Shown piece after piece: positions 38,778-47,359 of a DNA stretch of 64,000 bases (positions within the stretch are counted from its first letter, which is position 1; every line of letters begins with the position of its first letter). The DNA is taken from positions 62,001 through 126,000 of the IMG/VR virus record IMGVR_UViG_3300025137_000018; one strand, written 5' to 3'. The notes under the pieces were generated by a model. That model searched no databases. It saw only the letters and a program-made list of their open reading frames with translations, and was not told where the DNA came from. The stretch comes from a virus. Both the position numbers and the translations under genes were made by a program.

Positions 38778-39518
38778 ATGAAAATTTTAACGTTTCCAAA
38801 ACATTTAAGAAAGCAGATTGATGATGGCAGTGCAGCTCATATATCATTTCAAGTGTTTCCAAAAGATAACCCTGAAGGTGGTGCAAAAGTACATCTTTAT
38901 ATGCCATCTGGTATATCAGTACCAGACTCAGCTGGTTATACATCAGTAGATCTTGGTGCAATTGGTGCTGCAAAATCTGCAGGTACTGGAGAAGCTGAGA
39001 TGACTGAAGCTGATATTGCAATCGGTGGCCTTAATCTACTTAAAGGTAAAGGCAGTACTGCAGAAGCTTTTTCAACAACTGCAGGATTAGAGAAGGGTAT
39101 TGTATCTAATCCATTTACAAATATTGCGTTTCAATCTACAACTGTTCGTACATTTGCATTTACATTTAAATTAGTATCAGAATCTGCAGATGAAGCTGAA
39201 GAAGCACGACTGATTGAAAACTTTTTTAGAAAGAATCTATACCCTAAGAAGTTAGGAGTGTTTGCATTACAATATCCACCAACATTTAAGATCAGAATGT
39301 ATACATCAGGTTCAGAGGAATCTAAATTTCTACCATTTATTCAAGATTGTTATCTGGTAAATGCAACAACTTCATATAACGAAACTGCAAACATATTCCA
39401 TGCAGATGGTGCACCGGTTGAAACCTCTATTGCACTATCATTCCAGGAAACAAAAAACCTTACACGTGATGACCTATATGGTACAAGTGAAGGGTACGAT
39501 CAGATACGAGGTAGATAA
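38778..39518 (+). CDS. 48: baseplate tail-tube protein gp48-like
   Basis: 246 aa. The C-terminal half (ARLIENFFRKNLYPKKLGVF, YPPTFKIRMYTSGSEESKFLPF, NIFHADGAPVETSIALSFQE) is the gp48 pattern. T4 gp48 caps the hub and starts the tail tube. It is shorter than T4 gp48 (364 aa) but like those of marine relatives. It precedes gene 53. Confidence 0.85.
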   Translation: MKILTFPKHLRKQIDDGSAAHISFQVFPKDNPEGGAKVHLYMPSGISVPDSAGYTSVDLGAIGAAKSAGTGEAEMTEADIAIGGLNLLKGKGSTAEAFSTTAGLEKGIVSNPFTNIAFQSTTVRTFAFTFKLVSESADEAEEARLIENFFRKNLYPKKLGVFALQYPPTFKIRMYTSGSEESKFLPFIQDCYLVNATTSYNETANIFHADGAPVETSIALSFQETKNLTRDDLYGTSEGYDQIRGR

Positions 39519-39520
39519 AC

Positions 39521-40348
39521 ATGTCATTCTTTAAACAATTTCCAACACAAAGCTATGATTTTAACCGTGATGGTATTATACAACAGGTAGTTGACATATA
39601 TCGATCAGTCAGAATTGAAGGCTCAAGCATTGACAACCCAGCCTTATACCTAAACTATAACATTAAAGATGGTGAAAGGCCTGACATTGTATCTCAAAGG
39701 TTGTATAATACACCAGAATATTACTGGACATTCTTTGTCATTAACGAAATATTGCATGATGGCATGAGAGCATGGCCAATGAGTCGTAGTGTAATGGAAG
39801 ATTACCTTGCAGAAGAATATAGCGGTGTCGTTATTACAACAAACCCTGTTACAGTAACCAATACTGACCTTGGTGTTACAACATTTAGAGACTCACTTGC
39901 AGGTAGATTTAGATTAAATGAAACAATCACAGGCCAGGCGGCTTTACATAACAACAATCCACCAACAGGTACACTAGTTAAAAAGGATATTGACCTTAAT
40001 CAATTAGTATTAAAGGACGTAACAGGTACATTTATTGGTGATCCTGACCTTACATCTAACAGCTCTGAAACAATTTCTGGTAATCTTTCTAATGATAGTG
40101 TCAACACCTTTAGAGTATATCCCTACAGAGATGCACCACATCATTGGCATTTGATTACTGATACAGATAAAAGACCAACAGACAATGGTGTATATGTTAA
40201 CGGTGGTACATCTATAAACGATATTACATACCAATCTAATCAATCATTTGTATTTGATTTAAATGAGAAAAGATCTAGCATTCGGGTCATATCACCACAA
40301 TATATCGATAGATTCGTAGAAGATTTTGAGACTATGATTAATGAGTAA
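39521..40348 (+). CDS. 53: baseplate wedge protein gp53
   Basis: 275 aa. RPDIVSQRLYNTPEYYWTFFVINEI followed by HDGMRAWPMSRSVMEDYLAEEY is the gp53 LysM-like wedge pattern (GNPQLYWVLL in T4). A longer middle region (about 105-190) is inserted relative to T4's 196 aa. It joins wedge to hub. Eight nt overlap with the next gene. Confidence 0.88.
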   Translation: MSFFKQFPTQSYDFNRDGIIQQVVDIYRSVRIEGSSIDNPALYLNYNIKDGERPDIVSQRLYNTPEYYWTFFVINEILHDGMRAWPMSRSVMEDYLAEEYSGVVITTNPVTVTNTDLGVTTFRDSLAGRFRLNETITGQAALHNNNPPTGTLVKKDIDLNQLVLKDVTGTFIGDPDLTSNSSETISGNLSNDSVNTFRVYPYRDAPHHWHLITDTDKRPTDNGVYVNGGTSINDITYQSNQSFVFDLNEKRSSIRVISPQYIDRFVEDFETMINE

Positions 40349-41645
40349 TCAACATTTCATACAATCAGGTACAAGTAAGAGTATTATACCCTCTTCATAT
40401 CAGTTAAAGACTGCAACAATTGTATCAAATAGTGGTAAGGAGTTCAATATAATCGATCTGGTCGATTCATTTACTGTCCTAGAATCACTCTATCAATCGT
40501 CTATTACGGTCAATCTAGTGATTGCAGATGGGGTTTCATTCCTTGAAGCTGCACGAATAACAGGTAGCGAAGAGATTATATTAGGTGTAACGCATACTTC
40601 TTTAAACGATAATAAGAAAAAACAATTCAATTTCTCAGTGTTTATCTCTGAGATCTATAATCATTCCAAGCCTAAGCCAGGGTTACAGGTATATGAGATA
40701 GAAGCATTCTCTGAACACATGTACATTTCACATACAAAACGAATGGTAAAACCCTTTGGAGGAACACTTGCATCATCAATCAAAGAGTTGATACGAGACG
40801 CAGGAGTGTCAAGAACTCATATTGTAGAGACAGATTCAAAGAGTACTGTTGAAGGTATATACCCTAGATTACATCCATTAGAGGCGATATCCTGGTTAAT
40901 GCGTAATACATTTGATAAAGGAACACCATATTTCTTTTATGAGACCGCAAAAGATGGTGTCAGTCTACGCTCATATGCATCTTTGTTAAATGACGAAGTG
41001 TACGATACCTATAATCATTTTCCATACTTTAAATCACAGATAGGAGATGAAGAGTATTATGAAGAAGCACGTAAAAAGATACAAAAGCTTTCATCTGATT
41101 TAGATCTATCGCAACTTGCAACACTGGCTTCCGGCGGTTATTCCTCTACATTAACAGATATTGATATTGCAACAAAGACAGTAACAACTTCTGTGATGAA
41201 AGCAGACGATAATGCAACACGATTAAATGAACATCCGGTCTACGCCGATGCATCACAATTTGGATCTGTATTATTAAAAGAAGCCACTGATTCACATCAC
41301 CATTATGTATCAACAAATAGTAAAGCATTTGATTCAGATAACTATTCAAATGCATCATCACCGACCGTAATGAATCAACAGGCCACGCTACAAACTTTAG
41401 ATGCATTAACGCAACGGATTACACTGGCTGGCGATCTAAATCTTACTGTTGGTAGTATCATATACCTTGAGATTCCTCGTACACAAGATCCAAGTGAAAT
41501 AAAAGGTAACATAAAGATGGATAAAATGCTAAGCGGTAGACATATAGTAACACAAATAGAACATTCTTTTGACGAAGAGTATAACATGACCGTATATTGC
41601 AATAAAGATTCTTATATAATGGACATGAATGGAGAGACAGAGTAA
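40341..41645 (+). CDS. 27: baseplate hub protein gp27-like
   Basis: 434 aa. The ELVDSF/TVLESLYQSSITVNLVIADGV-type opening, the barrel-forming middle with YEIEAFSEHMYISHTKRM, and the late TQIEHSFDEEYNMTVYCNKDS match hub proteins of the gp27/gpD type that hold the spike. The 1-nt overlap with gene 5 supports hub assembly. Assignment rests on motif and order. Confidence 0.8.
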   Translation: MSNQHFIQSGTSKSIIPSSYQLKTATIVSNSGKEFNIIDLVDSFTVLESLYQSSITVNLVIADGVSFLEAARITGSEEIILGVTHTSLNDNKKKQFNFSVFISEIYNHSKPKPGLQVYEIEAFSEHMYISHTKRMVKPFGGTLASSIKELIRDAGVSRTHIVETDSKSTVEGIYPRLHPLEAISWLMRNTFDKGTPYFFYETAKDGVSLRSYASLLNDEVYDTYNHFPYFKSQIGDEEYYEEARKKIQKLSSDLDLSQLATLASGGYSSTLTDIDIATKTVTTSVMKADDNATRLNEHPVYADASQFGSVLLKEATDSHHHYVSTNSKAFDSDNYSNASSPTVMNQQATLQTLDALTQRITLAGDLNLTVGSIIYLEIPRTQDPSEIKGNIKMDKMLSGRHIVTQIEHSFDEEYNMTVYCNKDSYIMDMNGETE

Positions 41646-42367
41646 TGATTAGCCGTAAAGAAGATCAATTCATATCACCAGATAACAACTTTGTATGGTT
41701 TACAGGTATCGTAGAAGACGTAAGTGATCCATTATACATGAATAGAGTACGTGTTAGGTGCATTGGTTACCATACAACTGACAAGGGAGTATTACCTACA
41801 GATAAACTACCATGGGCTACAGTGATGATGGGTAATGACGTTGCAAGTGTTGCAGGGGTCGGAAAAAACCATAGTTGCCGGGTTGATTCATGGATCCTAG
41901 GCTTCTTCCGAGATGGCAAAAGCGCACAGGATCCAATCATATTAGGGACCATAACAAGTAGCACAGGAGGCGTATCCGATATTCCACCAGAGGCGCATGT
42001 CAATGGTAACACAAATCATGTACATAGAACAGAGGCAGGTCATCTAATAGAGTATGATAACACTCCTAATAACAATCGGATTAATATAACGCACTCTAGC
42101 GGGACAACTATTAATATTAATAACGCAGGAGATGTGGAGATTAATAGTGTATCTGATGTTGTTAGTATAGATGGCAACACTACAATCACTGGTACACTGC
42201 ATGTAACAGAGGCGACTACTTGTGCAGAAGAGATTACAGCGAAGAGTACAGGCGAAGAGAGTGTTACACTAACAGGACATACACATACAGAAGTGCCAGG
42301 TACAGGTGGGGCAAGTTCTCCTACACCAGCAACGGCACAGACTAAGAAGCCAACGGCAGGTACATAA
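41645..42367 (+). CDS. 5: central spike/baseplate hub protein gp5-like without lysozyme domain
   Basis: 240 aa. An OB domain (VWFTGIVEDVSDPLYMNRVRVRCIGYH, PWATVMM) is followed by a HLIEYDNTPNNNRINITHSSGTT strand region and a beta-helix of short repeats (INNAGDVEINSVSDVVSIDG). It ends with TGHTHTEVPGTGG, an HxH pair like that holding iron in other spike tips. T4 gp5 has a lysozyme domain after the OB fold, absent here, so the peptidoglycan must be opened by another protein. Terminates before the non-coding region. Confidence 0.87.
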   Translation: MISRKEDQFISPDNNFVWFTGIVEDVSDPLYMNRVRVRCIGYHTTDKGVLPTDKLPWATVMMGNDVASVAGVGKNHSCRVDSWILGFFRDGKSAQDPIILGTITSSTGGVSDIPPEAHVNGNTNHVHRTEAGHLIEYDNTPNNNRINITHSSGTTININNAGDVEINSVSDVVSIDGNTTITGTLHVTEATTCAEEITAKSTGEESVTLTGHTHTEVPGTGGASSPTPATAQTKKPTAGT

Positions 42368-42402
42368 TGAGTACTACCTCTGCCCCCCATAGAACCTATT
42401 AT

Positions 42403-42431
42403 ATTATACCATACTTTCGAGCAAATGTACA
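42403..42431 (-). promoter_or_regulatory. minus-strand early-type promoter
   Basis: On the minus strand: ACACTGTACATTT (TGTACA at 42426-42431), 17 nt, TATGG-TATAAT (42408 down to 42403). It is a full match to the plus-strand family but points against genes 5 to 48. Confidence 0.75.
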
Positions 42432-42632
42432 GTGTTTCCGGAGATTATATGAGGCATCTGTGTACGCATATTGGCCATTATATACGAGGGGAAATGCATG
42501 CAGCGGTGGCGGGGGGCTAGTACATGCATGTTCTTCGATATGAATCTGAGTTTTGCTTCGATATGCATTATATAAAAAAAATTTCTCGAGAAAAATTTCT
42601 TCCTAGAACCTTGTCAACTATAACACAAAGGA

Positions 42633-42641
42633 TATAAATAG
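42633..42641 (+). promoter_or_regulatory. late promoter (leaderless) of gene 25
   Basis: TATAAATAG, 4 nt, ATG 42646. Predicted transcription start exactly on the A of ATG. Confidence 0.75.
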
Positions 42642-42645
42642 ATAC

Positions 42646-43098
42646 ATGGGAACAGTTAATAGACACAATGCAGGATTCGTTATATCAGATAGTGAGACCT
42701 CTTCACGTACCTCTCGTAAGAAAGGATGGGCTGACCTTGATCTATCTCTCTATATAAATGATAAGACAAAAGATCTTTATATACCACAGGATGAACAGGC
42801 AATACGTAATGCAGTAAAGAACTTATTGTTATCTAACTTTTATGATAGGCCTTTTGCTCCAACACTTGGTGCGAATATGAGAGGGTTGTTATTTGAACCT
42901 GCTGATACCATAACAAAGATAGCATTAAAAGAGAATATAGAGAATGTATTGCGTATACATGAGGGAAGGATTGAATTATATAATGTGTTTATTGATGATC
43001 TGGCAGATGATAACGCATATAGAATAACCGCACACTATAATATAAAGGAGTACGATATAGAACAAGAAGTTGAATTAGTACTTCGAAGACTAAGGTAA
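42646..43098 (+). CDS. 25: baseplate wedge protein gp25
   Basis: 150 aa; T4 gp25/lysozyme-like wedge family. DLDLSLYINDKTKDLYIPQDEQAIRNAV in two consecutive parts, followed by ERPFAP-type YDRPFAPTLGANMRGLLFEP and a final EQEVELVLRRLR, are the family signature. It joins sheath and wedge. First gene of the wedge operon, from a leaderless late promoter. Confidence 0.95.
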   Translation: MGTVNRHNAGFVISDSETSSRTSRKKGWADLDLSLYINDKTKDLYIPQDEQAIRNAVKNLLLSNFYDRPFAPTLGANMRGLLFEPADTITKIALKENIENVLRIHEGRIELYNVFIDDLADDNAYRITAHYNIKEYDIEQEVELVLRRLR

Positions 43099-43104
43099 AG
43101 AATT

Positions 43105-44985
43105 ATGGCAACAAATTTTAAAGTAACGGAATTAGATTTCGACCAAATTAAAAAGAATCTTAAGAACTATCTGAAGACACAGTCGACATTTAATGATTAT
43201 GATTTCGAAGGAAGTGGTATGAGTGTACTCTTAGATGTATTAGCATATAATACACACTATAATGCAATGGCTGCTCACTTCAGTTTAAACGAGGCCTTTT
43301 TAGACTCAGCACAGATACGTGGTAATGTAGTCTCTCGGGCAAGGTTGCTTGGATATACTCCAAGGTCTAAACTCGCTTCTCGTGCAGTTGTTAATATTGC
43401 GGTCACAGGATTTACTGGTGATCAGGCTTCGAATAATCCTGCGAACCTAACACTGCCACGAGGAACACAATTAGTCACAACTGTTGGCGGTAGAGAATTT
43501 TCGTTCATTGTTATCTCTGCAGATAACGCAACCATTGATTCAGTTACAAATAAGTATACCTTTAATAATGTGGAGATCGCAGAAGGTACACTTAAGACGT
43601 TAAAGTTTAGAGTAGACAATGATTTAACCAATCAGAAGTATCAGATATCAGATAAGGATGCAGATACATCTACACTACGTGTTCGTGTACAGGCTAACGA
43701 TTTATCTTCTGCATTCGATATCTATACTAAGTATACTACGCTACTCAATGTCGACGCTGCAACTCGAATCTTTCATCTACAAGAGAATGCAAATGAATAT
43801 TACGAAGTATACTTTGGCGATGGTGTTATTGGAGCTCGTCCTCAGTCAAATAATATCGTAACGCTCGACTATGTGTATACAAATGGTAAGGATGTAAATG
43901 GTGCGACGAACTTCGGAATGGGATCTAATATTAGTATCGGACCATTCAGTGCATCAGCAGTCTCCATAAGCCTTGTCAGTAAGTCGACTGGCGGCGCGGA
44001 CAGAGAGACATTAGAGTCAATACGATATAATGCTCCGCTAACATTTACTTCTCAGAACAGAGCGGTAACCACAGATGACTATCGTGCTATTATTCAAAGA
44101 GAGTTTTCAGACATCGATGCGATTAGTACCTGGGGTGGTGAAGATAATGATCCACCAGATTATGGTAGCGTATATGTCTGTGTTAAACCAGTACAAAACG
44201 AAACACTGACAGATGCACAAAAGAATACAATTAAGAATAATATACTTAAAGGTAAGAACGTGGTCTCTATTACTCCGGTCATGGTTGATCCTAACTATAC
44301 TTACCTAGAGCTAGATGTATTCTTTAAATATAATAATAACCTGACAGACAGAAGTGCAAGTGATCTACTTAGTGTGGTCAGTGATACAGTAGAAGATTAT
44401 AGTTTTAATAACCTCAATAAATTTGATGGAGTGTTCAGACATTCACAACTATTAAAAGCAATCGATAACGCTGATCCATCAATTGTTAACTCAACTGTAC
44501 GACCTATGTTATTTAAAACAATTACACCTAGCTTAACTCGTAAGGATAATAATTTTACTTTATTCTTTACAGGTTCTTTCTATGTCAGTGGTAGTAGTAC
44601 TGATTCAGTTATCACATCAACAGCATTTCAAATTGATGGAGTTGACCACTTCTTTGGAGATGAAGCAGTAACAGGCCAAGCAAATCGTAGAGTATATGTT
44701 TATAAAATCGTAGGTGGTAAAGAAACTATTGTTGTAACAGATGCAGGCAGTGTAGATACTACAGCAGGTAAAGTTGTATTAAATAGCTTCGCACCTTCAG
44801 TTCTACCAACAGGTGGAATTAAAATTACAGTGACACCAGCTTCATTAGACATTGCTCCTAAGAGAGATCAACTAATTGCAATTGATCCATTAAGGACTAC
44901 AATTACTCCAGAGATCGATTCAATTGCTGTATCAGGAAGTACTGGTACTATATCATATAACACTACATCAAGACTTAGAGGATAA
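43105..44985 (+). CDS. 6: baseplate wedge protein gp6
   Basis: 626 aa (T4 gp6: 660). The N-terminal segment (DFDQIKKNLKNYLKTQSTF, FEGSGMSVLLDVLAYNTHYNAMAAHFSLNEAFLDSAQ, in adjacent parts) and the core (TGGADRETLESIRYNAP, FTSQNRAVTTDDYRAII) are the gp6/gpJ family. It forms the inner baseplate ring. Follows gp25 directly as in many T4-like phages. Confidence 0.95.
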   Translation: MATNFKVTELDFDQIKKNLKNYLKTQSTFNDYDFEGSGMSVLLDVLAYNTHYNAMAAHFSLNEAFLDSAQIRGNVVSRARLLGYTPRSKLASRAVVNIAVTGFTGDQASNNPANLTLPRGTQLVTTVGGREFSFIVISADNATIDSVTNKYTFNNVEIAEGTLKTLKFRVDNDLTNQKYQISDKDADTSTLRVRVQANDLSSAFDIYTKYTTLLNVDAATRIFHLQENANEYYEVYFGDGVIGARPQSNNIVTLDYVYTNGKDVNGATNFGMGSNISIGPFSASAVSISLVSKSTGGADRETLESIRYNAPLTFTSQNRAVTTDDYRAIIQREFSDIDAISTWGGEDNDPPDYGSVYVCVKPVQNETLTDAQKNTIKNNILKGKNVVSITPVMVDPNYTYLELDVFFKYNNNLTDRSASDLLSVVSDTVEDYSFNNLNKFDGVFRHSQLLKAIDNADPSIVNSTVRPMLFKTITPSLTRKDNNFTLFFTGSFYVSGSSTDSVITSTAFQIDGVDHFFGDEAVTGQANRRVYVYKIVGGKETIVVTDAGSVDTTAGKVVLNSFAPSVLPTGGIKITVTPASLDIAPKRDQLIAIDPLRTTITPEIDSIAVSGSTGTISYNTTSRLRG

Positions 44986-44988
44986 CAC

Positions 44989-47334
44989 ATGGCTCGATAT
45001 GGAGGAGAATCACAAACACCTGGTTATATCGAATCAGTTGCTTCAAGTAAGCGTAAGACAAAAGAAAATCTTAGACTTGATGAGCTCATACCTACTAATA
45101 TTCTTCAAGATCAAATTGGCGATGGAGATCAGTCTAATCAAAGAGGTATTAAAGAATTACTTAAATCATATTATGAATTTAATAATATGGAAGAGTTTAT
45201 ATATCAAGAGACTGAAGTATTCCTTGATACTGTTTTAACCAAACAAGCTATCTTTAGAGTTAAGGATCCTGAGAATTCAAATGATCATTTCTTCTCAGAC
45301 TTTCAAGGAGCAAGTAGTACATTATTAATTAAAAATAATACCGATGCTAATATAACATTTAACAGCGTTGCATATACTCCTGGACAAAGTATACCTGTTC
45401 CTCTTACCGGTAGCGGTGCACCGCAGATTAATATTACTAATGGTAACGAACTTCCTGGGTCACTTAAAAATAATACTAACCCTCATGGTAAAACATTTAG
45501 AATTGTTTTTAGTGATAATACCTTTAATGGTTTACAAGCTACTCTTACAACTGTAATTAAATATTGGGTAGGTCCTGGTCCATCATATGTTCTTAATGCG
45601 ATTGAAGAAGCGTTAGACATTGATGAGAACACAGAAGATTATTTAGAGATGATGCAGAAAGAAGTAGCCGCGGCTATTCCTAGAGACTTATCTAATGTAG
45701 ATAAAAGGTCTCTTTATAAAAAGATAGTCGACTTCTATAAAGTTAGAGGTGCTTCAGATTCTATTGAAATATTCTTCAGACTATTATTTAATGAAGAAGT
45801 AGAAGTTGCAAGACCTTGGGACAAAACTTTAATACCTTCATCAGGTGCATGGGATTCATCACAAAGCCAGTATTTAGATCATAAAGGCTGGTTATCAGAC
45901 CAAATTAAACTACAAGACAGCGACTTTTATCAAAAGTTTTCATACCTTATTAGAACTGGTAGGAACGTATCAGATTGGTCAGCAGCATTTAGCAAATTAG
46001 TTCACCCTGCAGGATTTAAATTCTTCGGAGAGATTCTAATATTACTGCAGTTAACAAGAAAGGCTTTAGGAGATAACACAAAAGCTATGTACGAGGTTCC
46101 ACACATTGGTGGACCGAAACATGGTCAAGGTACAGGCCAGTTCTTTTATGGCTATCCTAGAATTAACAGATTAACTTTATCATCTATGCCTGACCGACAG
46201 CCTGGTGTGATTGGAATAGAAGATGTTCCACTCCTAGTTAAAATGTTTGCTTCAATGTTTGAACCAAGACCATCTGCACTTATTAAAAGAAGTGGACAGA
46301 TTAGTATTAATTTACAACCAACGACATTACCGAATGGCCAAGCTAATACAAATGCTGGTAAAATACTTTCAGCTGAGATTGCTAAAGCGGGCTATGGTTA
46401 TCCAGTAAATCTTAGTACTGAAACAATAGTTAATGGCGAAAAGCTTTATGCAGGTCCTACTGTTACAGTAACAGGAACGGGCGGATCAGGTGGAGCTCTT
46501 ACTTGTAAAGTTACAGCTAATGGTTCATTATCACCAGATGGATTTGTTATTACCAATGTAGGATCAGGTTATACTGGAATTGCGGCTTCAATACCAGCAG
46601 TAAGTAATCCTGGAACTATAAGTAAAATATTTTTACATGGCGTTACAGGCGCTAATCAAAAATATAGAATTCCACCTAAGGTAGTTATAGATGCACCAAC
46701 ATCAAAAAACGCTTTAGGGGAACCACTATCAACTAACATTCAAGCGACAGCGACACTTTTACTTCAGCCAACAACGATTAATAATATACAAGTAGTAAAT
46801 ACTGGTAGTAGTTATTCATCTGCACCAACAGTAACAATAAGTGGTGGAGGTGGTAGTAATGCTACTGCAGTAGCACAAATGGATAATGGTAATATAAGTA
46901 GAATTGTTATGACAAATCATGGGAGTGGTTATACATCAGTTCCAACAGTAACAGTTACTGGTAATGGTAAATTAAGAGCTGAACTAGTTCCTTCGCCATT
47001 AGCAGATAGTACAATTTTAGTTCCTACTAATCCTGGTAGGGGATATATTTTAGAACCTGAGATACGACTTGGCTCTGGTGTCCAAGACGAAGTAAGAGCT
47101 AAAGACACTACTATGATATTACAATTAGTAATGAATCTGCTTGAAGATACTTTTGAAATTAATCATGATAACAACTTTTATAATATTAAAAAGAACAATT
47201 GGTTTTCAACTAGAAAATTTAGAGATAATGTGCCATTAAAAGAATATGGTGCAAATTTACTTACAACTACATCTATAACTAATATAAATAGATATAACGG
47301 TATGAGTAGCATAACATATAAGTCTACAACATAA
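44989..47334 (+). CDS. 7: baseplate wedge protein gp7-like
   Basis: 781 aa, between gp6 and gp8 as in T4, though shorter than T4 gp7 (1032). The N-terminal half contains KGRGTGDAIRFFFR-like variant VRGASDSIEIFFRLLF. From about residue 480 beta repeats appear (GPTVTVTGTGGSGG, SSAPTVTISGGGGSNA, SVPTVTVTGNG), which recur in gp8. A late promoter motif lies in the last codons. Assigned mainly by position. Confidence 0.75.
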   Translation: MARYGGESQTPGYIESVASSKRKTKENLRLDELIPTNILQDQIGDGDQSNQRGIKELLKSYYEFNNMEEFIYQETEVFLDTVLTKQAIFRVKDPENSNDHFFSDFQGASSTLLIKNNTDANITFNSVAYTPGQSIPVPLTGSGAPQINITNGNELPGSLKNNTNPHGKTFRIVFSDNTFNGLQATLTTVIKYWVGPGPSYVLNAIEEALDIDENTEDYLEMMQKEVAAAIPRDLSNVDKRSLYKKIVDFYKVRGASDSIEIFFRLLFNEEVEVARPWDKTLIPSSGAWDSSQSQYLDHKGWLSDQIKLQDSDFYQKFSYLIRTGRNVSDWSAAFSKLVHPAGFKFFGEILILLQLTRKALGDNTKAMYEVPHIGGPKHGQGTGQFFYGYPRINRLTLSSMPDRQPGVIGIEDVPLLVKMFASMFEPRPSALIKRSGQISINLQPTTLPNGQANTNAGKILSAEIAKAGYGYPVNLSTETIVNGEKLYAGPTVTVTGTGGSGGALTCKVTANGSLSPDGFVITNVGSGYTGIAASIPAVSNPGTISKIFLHGVTGANQKYRIPPKVVIDAPTSKNALGEPLSTNIQATATLLLQPTTINNIQVVNTGSSYSSAPTVTISGGGGSNATAVAQMDNGNISRIVMTNHGSGYTSVPTVTVTGNGKLRAELVPSPLADSTILVPTNPGRGYILEPEIRLGSGVQDEVRAKDTTMILQLVMNLLEDTFEINHDNNFYNIKKNNWFSTRKFRDNVPLKEYGANLLTTTSITNINRYNGMSSITYKSTT
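47283..47291 (+). promoter_or_regulatory. late promoter for gene 8
   Basis: TATAAATAG within the end of gene 7; predicted start near 47297, 63 nt before the gp8 ATG. Confidence 0.5.
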
Positions 47335-47359
47335 TGTATAAACAACGGGAATTAGAAAA

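Larger units (their letters stand above)
42368..42645. other. non-coding intergenic region with candidate replication origin signals
   Basis: A 278-nt stretch between genes 5 and 25. It holds a minus-strand early-type promoter (42403-42431), ATGCAT at 42494, 42524 and 42563, a GC-rich patch near 42503-42517, CTTCGATATG at 42533 and 42556, the palindrome TTTCTCGAGAAA (42582-42593) inside an AT-rich tract, and the late promoter of gene 25. T4 places oriE here. Confidence 0.5.

Noticed and set aside
42040-42390. 116-aa minus-strand ORF starting just after the minus-strand promoter
   Set aside because: Antisense to gp5 with Val/Leu/Ser low complexity. Position is intriguing but there is no good ribosome site and no recognisable protein.
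42367-42543. 58-codon plus-strand ORF with TAATG overlap with gene 5
   Set aside because: It runs through the opposite-strand promoter and GC-rich patch, and its composition is unlike neighbouring proteins; treated as non-coding.
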